A DNA stretch of 64,000 nt from Candidatus Nitrosopumilus sp. SW. Its GTDB lineage: Archaea; Thermoproteota; Nitrososphaeria; Nitrososphaerales; Nitrosopumilaceae. The notes below the pieces were generated by a model. The model saw only the letters and a list, made by a program, of their open reading frames with translations. It did not search any database and was not told the origin of the DNA. Made by a program: the position numbers and the translations under genes. The DNA is taken from NCBI RefSeq assembly GCF_006740685.1, contig NZ_CP035425.1, positions 1,031,687 through 1,095,686 of the forward strand, in the 5' to 3' direction. Positions 1 through 8,625 of this stretch are shown here, piece after piece (the first letter of the stretch is position 1; each line of letters begins with the position of its first letter).

Positions 1-1
1 G

Positions 2-316
2 ACACACTCTACATTATTTGGAGGAAATTCTACAACTGAACCAATTACCCTTGCAGCCAAATTTACAAACATTTCACCTGAAATGATGTCTCAAGATACT
101 GAAATCATAACTGAGGATGTTTTATCTTCTGACTTGGAAAAAATTACTGAAAATGAAACTATTTCCACTGGCGAAAAATCTATTTCAAAAGAAACCATCG
201 TTATATCTGATGAGTCTGATTATTTACTTTTGGTAGGAATTGGAATAGGAATTACTATTGGAATTGCGATCGGAATTGTTTCTATCATTGTAATTCGACA
301 AAAATCTACAAAGTGA
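2..316 (+). CDS. C-terminal part of a membrane-anchored surface protein (partial)
   Basis: The reading frame is open from the first bases of the window, so only the C-terminal ~104 residues are seen and the true start lies upstream. The visible part is Thr/Ser/Glu-rich and ends in a single hydrophobic helix (a Gly/Ile-rich GIGIGITIGIAIGI-type run) followed by a short basic tail RQKSTK. This is the usual C-terminal anchor of archaeal exported proteins with the bulk of the chain outside the cell. Function cannot be assigned from this fragment. A Rieske gene starts 43 nt downstream on the same strand, but the two need not be related. Confidence 0.6.
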   Translation, partial: THSTLFGGNSTTEPITLAAKFTNISPEMMSQDTEIITEDVLSSDLEKITENETISTGEKSISKETIVISDESDYLLLVGIGIGITIGIAIGIVSIIVIRQKSTK

Positions 317-359
317 CTGAACAAGGTTTATAAGCAATTTGGCGAGTACGTCAGCTTGA

Positions 360-965
360 ATGTCAGAGGTGGGGACGAAAAAGTCTGCCGGATTATCCCG
401 AAGAGACTTTCTAAAGTTAATGGGTGCAGCAGGAACTGGTTTAGCTTTTGCTCCATTTGTCCCATTTGGTAATTTCATGCCAAACCCAAATCAGGCTTCA
501 CTTGAGAAAGTGCCTGTTATTTTGCCTGATGGCACTCAAGCAAACATTAACACTTATCCAATTAATCATGCTGAAGTCATTACCTATCCTGCAACAGGTG
601 ATGCAGCACTTGATGCTGAAGCATTTCGTAAATGGCAATTCATCAGACTTCCTGAAGAACTAGGTGGTGGAAAAAATGATGTTTCTGCATTTAGAGCTTT
701 TAGTATGATCTGTCTTCATCTTTGGTGTTTGTGGAAATATTGGCCTGATGATGGAAGAAAAAGAGGTGAATGTCCTTGTCACGGAAGTATGTATGATCCT
801 GTTTCTGGAACAGCATTTGTTGGTCCTGCATCAGTACAAGCTGCACCATCAAACACTTTACCTAAACTTACTTTGGAAGCTGATGCTGATGGATTGGTCT
901 ATATCATGCCACCAAAGTTTAATGCACAAGAAAATGGAGTAATTGGATATGGCCGTTTCGCTTGA
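360..965 (+). CDS. Rieske [2Fe-2S] protein of a cytochrome bc1/b6f-like complex
   Basis: A 201-residue protein with a twin-arginine signal (SRRDFLKLMG, residues 13-22) followed by a hydrophobic stretch, so it should be exported folded by Tat and stay membrane-anchored. The Rieske signature is complete: CLHLWC at 118-123 and CPCHGS at 138-143. This gives cluster ligands C118, H120, C138 and H141, and the stabilising C123-C140 disulfide pair. It should move electrons from quinol at cytochrome b towards a copper carrier on the outer membrane face. The next gene (cytochrome b) overlaps its 3' end, so the two are translationally coupled. The CxH motif has Leu and Trp at positions that are Thr and Gly in classical Rieske proteins, which may tune the redox potential (inference). 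Confidence 0.93.
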   Translation: MSEVGTKKSAGLSRRDFLKLMGAAGTGLAFAPFVPFGNFMPNPNQASLEKVPVILPDGTQANINTYPINHAEVITYPATGDAALDAEAFRKWQFIRLPEELGGGKNDVSAFRAFSMICLHLWCLWKYWPDDGRKRGECPCHGSMYDPVSGTAFVGPASVQAAPSNTLPKLTLEADADGLVYIMPPKFNAQENGVIGYGRFA

Positions 966-2544
966 GCCAAGAAGAAATGGTGTAGTCGAATTTCTCTATT
1001 GGTTATGGGAAGGTGTAGATAGAACTATTTTTACTGCAATCAAGTTTTCATTCCCTGCAAGATTTGTAAGTCCATTTGGATTTTTGGGAATGCTTACATT
1101 CATTGTATTCATTATGTTGGGAGTTTCTGGAGCTCTGCTCATGTTTTACTATCAACCGATATTGGATAGAGCGTGGGATAGTGTTCAATTCATTAATGAT
1201 GAAGTTCCATTTGGATTCCACATTAGAAACATACACTATCATGGTTCTAATGCAATGGTACTCTTAGCTGTCCTTCACATGTATTATCAATACTTTAGTG
1301 GAAGATACAAAATTAGAAATGAAGTATTATGGATGACTGGTGTCATCTTAGGTGTTGTTACTATCCTAGAAGCATTTACTGGATATGATGTTATATTTTC
1401 TGAAAGAGCAGAACTTGCAATTAGTATTGCAGCGTCACTAACTACGTCAATTCCTATAGCGGGACCTGTTATTCGTGATGCGGCGCTGGGTAGTGGGTTC
1501 TCGGACTTTGTATTAAGATTCTATGCACAACATGTGTTCTTGTTACCAATAGTTATGCTTGGATTGATGGCAGTTCACTTCCCCCGATTCTTGGTGTTTG
1601 ATGTACCAATGGTAATGGCGATTGCTGGTGCAATTTTGATTACTGGTGGTGTCTTTCCAATTGATTTAGGATTCAAGTTTGAACCTACTGTACCGCCTGG
1701 TGTCACTGTTCCTGAATGGTATTTGACTGGAATTTACGCTTTCATGAGAACTCAATATGACAAGTTTGTAACTGGATTGTTGTGGCCTTTGATATTTATC
1801 ATATCGTTTGTATTGATTCCGTTTATCGATAGATACAAGAAATTCTCTTGGAGGGAAAGACCAATCATTACTGCATTTGGAATTACTAGTCTTGCACAAA
1901 TTATGGTGACAACTTATTGGGGATTCTATATCTCACCAGATATCTCAATTCCTTTAGTTGAACGTTTGGTAATTGATCCCGTATTCTTCTACAGTGTAAT
2001 GATATTGTTAGTTCCTATGAGCTTTGGATTTACATACATGATGATTAAACTTGCAAATGAAGCAGAAAGAAAGTCAAAACTGGCAAAGAGTACTGGTCCA
2101 AAGAAAGTTGCAACTCTAAACTTGTCTGAAAAATGGATTAATTGGTTACTTGTAGCATTGTTAGCATTCCAAGTATTTCTTAACATTGCAGCATATAATG
2201 CAGCCATAACTGGAATGAACAACATCTCATTATTCTTCGTCGGACTTATACTGATGGTATTTGCTGGATTCTTCCATATCTACAGATATGGAATGAGTGA
2301 ACAAAAGAATGCTCCTCCAGCTCCTCCAGTTCAAGTATCTGATGAGAAACCAAAATTAGCTGAACCTGAAGAATCTTCTCAAACTGAAGAATCTGCAAAG
2401 CTTCCAGAAGGTAAAACTGCAGCAGATAAACCAGAAGAGAAACCTATTACTCCAGAAGTTTCTGTTCCAAAAACCCAGGCTGATTTGGGAGTTGGTGCAG
2501 ACAATAATCCAAATCTTGGTACTGGTGATCTTAACAAACCATGA
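949..2544 (+). CDS. Cytochrome b/b6 (quinol oxidase subunit of complex III)
   Basis: About 531 residues, many transmembrane helices, overlapping the Rieske gene by 17 nt. The segment RNIHYHGSN...LHMYYQY carries the paired histidines that bind the b hemes, and VPEWYLTGIYAF holds the PEWY quinol-site motif, so b6-like and subunit IV-like parts are in one chain. I prefer ATG at 949 because GGAG at 936-939 sits 9 nt upstream; a TTG at 943 in the same frame is possible but too close to that site. After the last helix there is a ~75-residue Pro/Glu/Lys-rich soluble tail, longer than in ordinary cytochromes b, with no recognised domain. It forms an electron transfer unit with the Rieske protein before it and probably the cupredoxin after it. 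Confidence 0.93.
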   Translation: MAVSLEPRRNGVVEFLYWLWEGVDRTIFTAIKFSFPARFVSPFGFLGMLTFIVFIMLGVSGALLMFYYQPILDRAWDSVQFINDEVPFGFHIRNIHYHGSNAMVLLAVLHMYYQYFSGRYKIRNEVLWMTGVILGVVTILEAFTGYDVIFSERAELAISIAASLTTSIPIAGPVIRDAALGSGFSDFVLRFYAQHVFLLPIVMLGLMAVHFPRFLVFDVPMVMAIAGAILITGGVFPIDLGFKFEPTVPPGVTVPEWYLTGIYAFMRTQYDKFVTGLLWPLIFIISFVLIPFIDRYKKFSWRERPIITAFGITSLAQIMVTTYWGFYISPDISIPLVERLVIDPVFFYSVMILLVPMSFGFTYMMIKLANEAERKSKLAKSTGPKKVATLNLSEKWINWLLVALLAFQVFLNIAAYNAAITGMNNISLFFVGLILMVFAGFFHIYRYGMSEQKNAPPAPPVQVSDEKPKLAEPEESSQTEESAKLPEGKTAADKPEEKPITPEVSVPKTQADLGVGADNNPNLGTGDLNKP

Positions 2545-2595
2545 TCTCAAAAATTTCAAACAAGCTTTATAAGAACTTGAGAGGCGAAAAAAATC

Positions 2596-3060
2596 ATGAG
2601 TAGTCCAACATCTAGTCATGCTTATGGAATTGGACTCATTGCATTGTTAGTTGGATTGTCTGCATCTGTAGTATTTTACACTTCATTTTATCTTCCTGAA
2701 TCTTTAGCAAAACCATCTGTATCTGATCATATTTTACATCCTGAAGAAGAATTTTTCATTATTGAGATTGTTCCAGGTGCAGTTATTGAAGGAAATGAAA
2801 ATTATGTTCCAAATAAGGCCGAAGCTTTACTGACCTTTACAAATAATGTCAAATGGGTAAATATGGATGACACTGCTCATACTGTAACTCCTGATCACAG
2901 ATATGCAGATGGTTTCAGTGGTGACTTTGGTTCCCCTGGAGTAATCAAACCTGGAGATTCCTACGAGTTCTTATTTACAGAAGAAACTGTACTGCATTAT
3001 TTCTGCCAACCTCATCCTTGGATGAAAGGTGAAATTACAATAGCAAAGAGCAGATTCTAG
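2596..3060 (+). CDS. Membrane-anchored blue copper protein (plastocyanin-like cupredoxin)
   Basis: A 154-residue protein with one N-terminal hydrophobic helix (about residues 10-32) and a cupredoxin domain. Type 1 copper ligands are visible in the expected order: H95 in DTAHTVTP, then C137, H140 and M143 in the FCQPHPWM loop. Ammonia-oxidizing archaea use copper proteins in place of c-type cytochromes. Position directly after Rieske and cytochrome b suggests it is the electron acceptor of that complex or a subunit of it (inference). TTTATAAG lies just upstream, at about 2564, so it may also have its own promoter. Its stop overlaps the stop of the opposite-strand gene that follows. Confidence 0.9.
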   Translation: MSSPTSSHAYGIGLIALLVGLSASVVFYTSFYLPESLAKPSVSDHILHPEEEFFIIEIVPGAVIEGNENYVPNKAEALLTFTNNVKWVNMDDTAHTVTPDHRYADGFSGDFGSPGVIKPGDSYEFLFTEETVLHYFCQPHPWMKGEITIAKSRF

Positions 3061-3407
3061 ATAGAATACTTTGCAAAAATTATCTGACTTTCAATTTCTT
3101 TATGTTGTTCGATAATTGATGCCCTGAATTTTACTTCATATTCTTGAGTTGGTTCAAATTTTATTACTGCCGTAAACTCTGCTTTATTTTCTGACATGAC
3201 GTCTTTGTTGATAAATAATCTTGCAACATTGTTGGAAATAGTTTTCCCGTTGTATGATTTGTAGGTGATATGTTCATTTGAATCCAAAATTTGTGTATTG
3301 ATAACTACTCCATCATATCTTCCTGGATATGATACAGTAATTGTTCCTATGATTTCAGAATTTGGATGAATTTCAGTTGAGTTTAACTTGAATTCTATGT
3401 CTTTCAC
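3057..3407 (-). CDS. Hypothetical protein, beta-rich
   Basis: A 116-residue soluble protein without signal peptide or membrane helix. The sequence alternates hydrophobic and polar residues (GTITVSYPGRYDGVVINTQILD and similar strands), suggesting a beta-sandwich, perhaps arrestin- or Ig-like, but no motif allows a functional call. It converges with the cupredoxin gene, and the stop codons overlap by a few bases. Upstream of its start the next feature is tRNA-Arg on the same strand. Confidence 0.7.
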   Translation of the reverse strand: MKDIEFKLNSTEIHPNSEIIGTITVSYPGRYDGVVINTQILDSNEHITYKSYNGKTISNNVARLFINKDVMSENKAEFTAVIKFEPTQEYEVKFRASIIEQHKEIESQIIFAKYSI

Positions 3408-3447
3408 AAAAACACCCCTTTTGATTAGAATAAATAATTTTGTTAAG

Positions 3448-3522
3448 CGGGCCCAAAGGGCTTCGATCCCTTGACCATTGGATTAGAAGTCCAACACTCT
3501 ATCCATGCTGAGCTATGGGCCC
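3448..3522 (-). tRNA. tRNA-Arg(TCT)
   Basis: Reading the minus strand, the 7-bp acceptor stem GGGCCCA pairs with TGGGCCC, followed by discriminator G. The D arm, anticodon arm (stem TTGGA/TCCAA, loop CTTCTAA, anticodon TCT) and T arm (AAGGG/CCCTT) all fold. 75 nt, no intron, CCA not encoded. It decodes AGA/AGG arginine codons. Confidence 0.95.
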
Positions 3523-3555
3523 AAAAACCTAGCAATTAATTACCATTTTAAGGGT

Positions 3556-4416
3556 TTACAGCCACTTTTTTTGGTAATTTTCTCTTTCCATTTTAAAGAG
3601 AAATTGTTGTGCATATCCTGCATATGGACCAAAATAATCTACAATTTTTTCATGTAGGATATCATATTGTTTTTCTGTAATTGTTTTGGTATTAATTTGG
3701 AATTTTTTTGAATAGTATTTTTCTAAAATTCTAATCATCCATCTATCTAATGGAAATGATTCTAATTTATCAAGAGAAAATAACAATACACAATCAGCAA
3801 CTTTATTTCCGATTCCTGGAATTTTCCGAATTTTCTCTTTTGCATCAAAATAACTATTTGATTTTAAATCTTCAACTGTAATTTTTTTAGAAGCGATAAT
3901 TTTTGAAGCTTCTTTAATGAATTTTGCACGGTACCCAACACCGCAGTTTTTAATTTCATTAATAGATGCTTTGGAAAGAGTTTCTGCGTCTGGGAACAGA
4001 AAGAATTCTTGATCTTTGTATGTGGTTCTTTCTCCAAATTTTTGTGATATGTTTTCTAGATTGTTCTTAATTTTTTGAATATTGGAATTTGATGATACAA
4101 TAAATGAAATTAAACATTGGAAAGGATCTTGTTTTATGATTCTTAATCCTGGATATTTTTTTACAGCAGTTTTTACTGTTTTATCTTTTGAAATTGATTT
4201 GATTATCTCATCAAAATGATCTTTGTTTCTAAAAAAATCTGTTTTATGATTTTTTAAAGATTTTATTTTTGCATTTTTGTTTATCTGAAGAATATCTTGT
4301 CCATTTACTCCGTACCAAAACTCATTATATTTTTTCCAAAGAAAAACTTGACCACTATTTATCGAATTTTCAACATCTATTTGGTGATTTTGCATTTCAG
4401 ACAGGAATTTCTTCAT
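3556..4416 (-). CDS. ogg: 8-oxoguanine DNA glycosylase/AP lyase (OGG1-type)
   Basis: A 286-residue HhH-GPD protein. The hairpin plus catalytic region is clear: PGIGNKVADC at 200-209 supplies the Schiff-base lysine K205, and D224 in FPLDRW is the conserved aspartate. This matches the eukaryotic OGG1/archaeal OGG1 arrangement (GVGTKVADC...PVDVH). It removes 8-oxoguanine from DNA in base excision repair. The start at 4416 overlaps the end of the upstream beta-CASP gene by 20 nt; an in-frame ATG at 4395 (residue 8) would leave a 1-nt gap instead, and either is plausible. The N-terminal OGG_N-like part precedes the HhH region. Confidence 0.88.
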   Translation of the reverse strand: MKKFLSEMQNHQIDVENSINSGQVFLWKKYNEFWYGVNGQDILQINKNAKIKSLKNHKTDFFRNKDHFDEIIKSISKDKTVKTAVKKYPGLRIIKQDPFQCLISFIVSSNSNIQKIKNNLENISQKFGERTTYKDQEFFLFPDAETLSKASINEIKNCGVGYRAKFIKEASKIIASKKITVEDLKSNSYFDAKEKIRKIPGIGNKVADCVLLFSLDKLESFPLDRWMIRILEKYYSKKFQINTKTITEKQYDILHEKIVDYFGPYAGYAQQFLFKMERENYQKKWL

Positions 4417-5662
4417 TGACTGCAGGAGAATGTGCTTCTAATCCAAATTTTTCATGAATTTCTCGTGCAAACAAATCACAAGATTCTGAATCCCCATGTA
4501 CGGTTAACACTTTGGGATTTCCTTTAATTTTTTTAATCATGTCAAATAATTCATTCCTGTCAGCATGACCTGAAAATTCAAACTGCTTGACTTGTGCAGT
4601 AACATTGATGTCTTTTCCTCTAGATGATACTGTTCCTGTTTCTAGTAATTTTTTACCTGGTGTACCTTCTCCTTGGTAAGAAACAAGTGCAATTCCATTT
4701 TTATCATCAAATGCTAGGTGCTGTAAATAGAAAACTGCATTTCCTCCAACTAACATTCCTGCAGGTGAAATAACAACACAGGGTTCATTCATTGCCCGTT
4801 TTCTTTCAGCATGATCTGTAATTGCAGTTGCTCCTTTGATTGCATCAGAAAATACTTTAGGATCTCGTAGATATTCTGGATGTCTAAACATTATTTCATT
4901 TACCTTTAATGCCATTCCATCCATGATGATTCTATGTTTAAAGTTGGCATTTCTCAAAATACATGCAATTTCTTGAGAACGTTCCACTGAAAATGATGGG
5001 ATGAATAAAATTCCTTTTCTATCCATTACTTCATTTGCAAATTCAATTAATTCTGTCTCTGACTCTTTTCTTGGTTTTTGTTCTGTCATGGCATATGTGC
5101 TTTCAGTGATTAACATGTCGATTTCTCCAACATCCAAGTCCATTTCACGTAGCATTCTTGAACCATTTGTTTTAATGTCTCCAGTGTAGAATAATCGTTT
5201 ACCTTCAGATTCCACTAATACTGTACTACCGCCAATCACATGTCCTGACTCTCGTAACTCAAACGTTGCATTACCTTTGGTAATTTTTTGTTTAAATCCA
5301 ATCTCTTTTGCATTTTTCATCATATTGTTTAACTCTGGTAAATCAAATGGATGTGAATTTTTTTCAATTTTTAGCATATCTTCAATCAATAATTTTGATA
5401 AATCAAATGTTGGTGGGGTTGCATAAACTTCTGTATTGCCACTTACAAAAAGTGATGGAACATTTCCTGAATGATCCAAGTGAGCATGAGTGATAATAAT
5501 TGCATCCAAATCCTTTGGTTTTACATGAAGTGGGTATTGTGGGGGTGTCCCTCTTCTGCCAAATAATACCCCATAATCAAGTAAGAGATTTGTTCCATTA
5601 CAGTCTACCAAAAAACCTGATCTGCCTACCTCGTTGGCAGCCCCTAAAACTTTAACATTCAA
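4397..5662 (-). CDS. Metallo-beta-lactamase/beta-CASP ribonuclease (aCPSF2-like)
   Basis: 421 residues. The metal-binding signature THAHLDH (residues 58-64) is followed by the later MBL/beta-CASP motifs, including a C-terminal FSGHADR and LTVHGD. There is no N-terminal KH domain, so it resembles archaeal aCPSF2 or RNase J-type nucleases rather than aCPSF1. The expected role is RNA processing or decay in the cytoplasm, as endo- or 5' exonuclease. It is the first gene of a two-gene unit with the DNA glycosylase, which it overlaps; this seems to be compact packing rather than a functional link. Confidence 0.85.
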   Translation of the reverse strand: MNVKVLGAANEVGRSGFLVDCNGTNLLLDYGVLFGRRGTPPQYPLHVKPKDLDAIIITHAHLDHSGNVPSLFVSGNTEVYATPPTFDLSKLLIEDMLKIEKNSHPFDLPELNNMMKNAKEIGFKQKITKGNATFELRESGHVIGGSTVLVESEGKRLFYTGDIKTNGSRMLREMDLDVGEIDMLITESTYAMTEQKPRKESETELIEFANEVMDRKGILFIPSFSVERSQEIACILRNANFKHRIIMDGMALKVNEIMFRHPEYLRDPKVFSDAIKGATAITDHAERKRAMNEPCVVISPAGMLVGGNAVFYLQHLAFDDKNGIALVSYQGEGTPGKKLLETGTVSSRGKDINVTAQVKQFEFSGHADRNELFDMIKKIKGNPKVLTVHGDSESCDLFAREIHEKFGLEAHSPAVNEEIPV

Positions 5663-5775
5663 GAATTAACATGATTTTTCATCTACGTTAAAACCTTCTT
5701 GAGAGTTACCCGATCATTATGTCTAACATAGAATCTTCAAAAGCTTTAATTAGTGCAAGCTAAGATCCGATCCTC

Positions 5776-5988
5776 ATGGGAAGAAGCTTCCAAGAATGGT
5801 TAGGACAACAAGATCAAGCCGTCGTCGCTAAAACACGTGCTGGTGACGAAGCAAACAAACCGCTCCTAAACCAAATTAACTGGATTTGGGTTAACAATCT
5901 GATGAATCAGAAAGCAGACCTTAATCCATCTTCTGCAGAATTACTTGACTGGGTTACTTCTGGTCAAATAGACGCAATGAGAAAATAA
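5776..5988 (+). CDS. Small conserved-looking protein of unknown function
   Basis: A 70-residue soluble protein, fairly polar, with an aromatic patch INWIWVNNL in the middle and no Cys. No family was recognised. It is an independent transcription unit: TTTAATTA near 5746 is a TATA-like element about 25-30 nt before the ATG, and a hairpin with a T-rich tail follows the stop codon directly. That architecture and the clean codon use argue for a real, probably well expressed gene. Confidence 0.75.
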   Translation: MGRSFQEWLGQQDQAVVAKTRAGDEANKPLLNQINWIWVNNLMNQKADLNPSSAELLDWVTSGQIDAMRK

Positions 5989-6020
5989 ACGTGATTATCA
6001 CGTTATCTTTTTGTTTTTTA
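5988..6020 (+). terminator. Hairpin plus T-run terminator
   Basis: An uninterrupted inverted repeat, AACGTGAT and ATCACGTT around a single base (5988-6004), begins at the stop codon of the 70-residue gene and is followed by a T-rich run. It looks like an intrinsic terminator. Archaeal termination generally needs the T-run more than the stem. Confidence 0.7.
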
Positions 6021-6128
6021 AATTTCTTAATCTAAATCCTGCGCATGATTTTTGTCGATCAAATTTCATAACAGGGTTATGGATATCAATCATGGTTTAA
6101 ATAGTAACCAAGCATTCTTAGTTTTGTA

Positions 6129-6431
6129 ATGCCAATAGCAATACTTCCAGACATCGATGAACAAAGATGTATCGGATGTGCACTATGTGTAGAAATCTGT
6201 ACAACTCTTGGTCCTGATGTCCTTAGAGTAAAACCAGTTGAAGGCTGGAAGAGAGGTAAAGCATTTGTCTTTTACCCAGAAAGATGTATTTCTGATGGTG
6301 CATGCATCGGTGTATGCCCAACAAAATCAATCTTTTGGATGAGACCAATGAATTACACTGCTGGACAACCAGTACCTCTTCACAAAAACGGTATCTTCAT
6401 CAACGGTTGGGCAGAAGACGCAGCACTATAA
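6129..6431 (+). CDS. Ferredoxin with two Fe-S sites, one with Asp in place of a Cys
   Basis: A 100-residue bacterial-type ferredoxin. Site one is CxxCxxCxxxC (C14, C17, C20, C24). Site two reads C53-x2-D56-x2-C59-x3-C63-P, so aspartate occupies the position of the second cysteine. In Pyrococcus furiosus ferredoxin an Asp at this position ligates the cluster and allows [3Fe-4S]/[4Fe-4S] interconversion; the same may hold here (inference). A C-terminal ~30 residues beyond the second cluster are unrecognised. The promoter is a clear TTTAAATA at about 6096-6103, giving a 5' leader of only a few bases. Likely a soluble electron carrier in central metabolism. Confidence 0.88.
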   Translation: MPIAILPDIDEQRCIGCALCVEICTTLGPDVLRVKPVEGWKRGKAFVFYPERCISDGACIGVCPTKSIFWMRPMNYTAGQPVPLHKNGIFINGWAEDAAL

Positions 6432-6470
6432 AGCTGAATCTTTTAGCACATTCTTTTTTCTTATTTTTAA

Positions 6471-7994
6471 TTACGAAAAAGATTTTTTCTTGATATTTTT
6501 TGGTAATGTTTTTACAAAATGTTTTAGGAATTCATTTTCTTTGTTGTAACGAATTTCTGAAAATTGATTGTTATCAAAAAACATCTTCCAGGTTTTTTCA
6601 AATTCCGTAAATTCTTTAGGATCAAAACTCATTCGTGACGTTTCATGATGTGCAGCAGGGAAAATATCTGAAATCTCAATTGGAATTAATCCTAGTTGAG
6701 GATTGTATTGGCAAATCTGAGTTTCTTCAAAATCTTTGAGTTTTTTTGATAGATTTACAAATTGATGTGATAGGTATCCTGGTTTGGTAGATGATTCATT
6801 TGTGATGAGGAGTTTCTTTTTCTTTGATTTGAACTTCCTCACTATTTCATGAAATGATTGTACTTCTGGTCTGAATTGATCTTCTTTATCAAATAGAAAA
6901 ATTGCCCTTTCCTTGAATTTTGGTGTACCAATTCTTAAAAATTCCGTATTTTCTGTCATCACTTCTACCATCTCAAATAATTTTGGATGTGCTCTTGCTT
7001 TTTTGATAACATATTCCCATAATCTGCCCTCATGTATTGCTTGTTTGACCTTGTCTACTTCCAATTTTATTGCATAAAGATTGTGGATGGCAAGTTGATT
7101 GATTTTTTCAGTAGATTCTAAATGTCGTAATTCATCAGGAGTATATTTTGTACATATCTCACAATTGCATGGAAAAACTACGATATCTGATAAATTTCTA
7201 GTTCCATCCTCTGTTATGTACCTGTTTTGTTTTGCGTATAGCATGTATGATGCAGAATCAAATGTATCACAACCTAATGCAACTGCAAATGGAATGGTTA
7301 GTGGATGTCCTGCACCAAAAAGATGTAATGGTATGTTGTGTGGGATCTGTTTTTTTGCTGCAACAATCATTTGAGCTAATAATCTGTATTCATATGACTC
7401 CATAAATTCAACTGGACTACCTAATGCCAACATCTTGTATCCCATTTTGAGTAAGCCTTTTGTTGATTTTGCAACAAGATCAAAATGCTCTCCTCCTTGA
7501 ATTGGTCCAATCCAAATCTGTCCGTTATCTTTACTATCTTCAATAGTTTGTTTACACACTTTGAGAGTATGTTTGACATATGCTTCTGCTTTTTTTATCG
7601 GAAGTCCAAACCCTGTTGGTTTGTCTAATGGTATTGCAAAATCTGTCATGATACCTTCTTCGAAACTTGCCATCTCTGTTGGAGTTACTGGAACATCACC
7701 GTATTCTAAAACTTGATATCCTCCAGAGTCTGTCATTACTCCTCTATCGTAATCAATAATTTTATGAATTCCTTTTTCTATTGCCTTGTCTCCATAATTG
7801 TTTCTAGTAATGTATGCATTTGTAATTACTAAATCAAAGCCAATCTCTTTGATCTTTTTTGAAGGAATTGTTTGCTTTACAGGGTGAATAACTGGAACAT
7901 ATGCAGGTGTTTCAATTATTCCGTGATTAGTTTCTATTTTCCCTATTCGGCCTGCCAAATCTGTTTTTGATATTTCAAACAAGTATCTTTTCAA
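6471..7994 (-). CDS. tgtA: Archaeosine tRNA-guanine transglycosylase
   Basis: 507 residues. The N-terminal TIM-barrel domain has the substrate motif MTDSGGYQVLEYG and the zinc site CNCEIC around residue 270, as in archaeal TGT. The enzyme exchanges guanine-15 of archaeal tRNAs for preQ0, the first step of archaeosine formation. The C-terminal ~130 residues are less conserved and may correspond to the extra C-terminal domains of archaeal TGT, with the very end (PUA-like region) apparently short. It is one of several tRNA-modification genes within 15 kb. Convergent with the ferredoxin gene. Confidence 0.92.
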   Translation of the reverse strand: MKRYLFEISKTDLAGRIGKIETNHGIIETPAYVPVIHPVKQTIPSKKIKEIGFDLVITNAYITRNNYGDKAIEKGIHKIIDYDRGVMTDSGGYQVLEYGDVPVTPTEMASFEEGIMTDFAIPLDKPTGFGLPIKKAEAYVKHTLKVCKQTIEDSKDNGQIWIGPIQGGEHFDLVAKSTKGLLKMGYKMLALGSPVEFMESYEYRLLAQMIVAAKKQIPHNIPLHLFGAGHPLTIPFAVALGCDTFDSASYMLYAKQNRYITEDGTRNLSDIVVFPCNCEICTKYTPDELRHLESTEKINQLAIHNLYAIKLEVDKVKQAIHEGRLWEYVIKKARAHPKLFEMVEVMTENTEFLRIGTPKFKERAIFLFDKEDQFRPEVQSFHEIVRKFKSKKKKLLITNESSTKPGYLSHQFVNLSKKLKDFEETQICQYNPQLGLIPIEISDIFPAAHHETSRMSFDPKEFTEFEKTWKMFFDNNQFSEIRYNKENEFLKHFVKTLPKNIKKKSFS

Positions 7995-8013
7995 ATTAAA
8001 AGGCGTTATTTAA

Positions 8014-8562
8014 TCAATCAGCAAAAAATTTTTTCAAATCATTGTTTTTGGTAACTAAATCTAGCCAATCTACTTCATCTGAATCCATATCCTCTGAAAT
8101 TATTGATTCAACTTTTTCTAAAACTTCTTGAATACTTCTTTCAGTAACATCAATCTGGACAACTTTATCTTGAAATTGATTCTTTGCATCATATGTAATG
8201 ACTCCTAAAATCTCACTACTTGCATTTTCTTTACTTTTTTTATCTGAATATCCCCTTTCATTATAGACTTTGATCAAATCATATGGACTGCGCCTCAAAA
8301 CAATAACCTTGCTAATTTTGTCTTTTTCTAAAACATAAGGTGCCAAATGTCCTATTATGACACAATTGCTTGAAATTTTTTCTTTAAGAACTTCTTGGAG
8401 TCTTTCTGTGTCTACATCGTTTGATTCATCGTTTTTTTCTAATAATCCTGAATTTTTTGCAATCTTGTTAATGTCTATCACATCTAGTTTTAATTTTTGA
8501 GCAAGTTCTTTTCCAATAGTATGTTTGCCTACACCTGGAGTACCTGTAATGACTATTGACAT
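8014..8562 (-). CDS. AK6/Fap7-type adenylate kinase-like NTPase
   Basis: 182 residues with an N-terminal P-loop, GTPGVGKHT (7-15), followed by DVIDINKIAK and the later LRRSPYDLIKVYNERGY region, which are typical of the Fap7/hCINAP (adenylate kinase isoenzyme 6) family that acts in late small-subunit ribosome maturation. The oddity is the P-loop: the residue after the GK lysine is His14 where the family has Thr or Ser that helps bind Mg2+; Thr15 follows. A short acidic C-terminal extension is present. It is transcribed divergently from the YchF-like gene, with 63 bp between the starts. Confidence 0.8.
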   Translation of the reverse strand: MSIVITGTPGVGKHTIGKELAQKLKLDVIDINKIAKNSGLLEKNDESNDVDTERLQEVLKEKISSNCVIIGHLAPYVLEKDKISKVIVLRRSPYDLIKVYNERGYSDKKSKENASSEILGVITYDAKNQFQDKVVQIDVTERSIQEVLEKVESIISEDMDSDEVDWLDLVTKNNDLKKFFAD

Positions 8563-8625
8563 GTGATAAATTAGAAAGGTGATGATTAAACGATTTCTGC
8601 AATACTAATAAGTAGAATTGAATTT

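Noticed and set aside
360-3060. Complete complex III including cytochrome c1
   Set aside because: No CxxCH heme c motif is present in these genes; the cupredoxin is the only candidate outer electron carrier seen.
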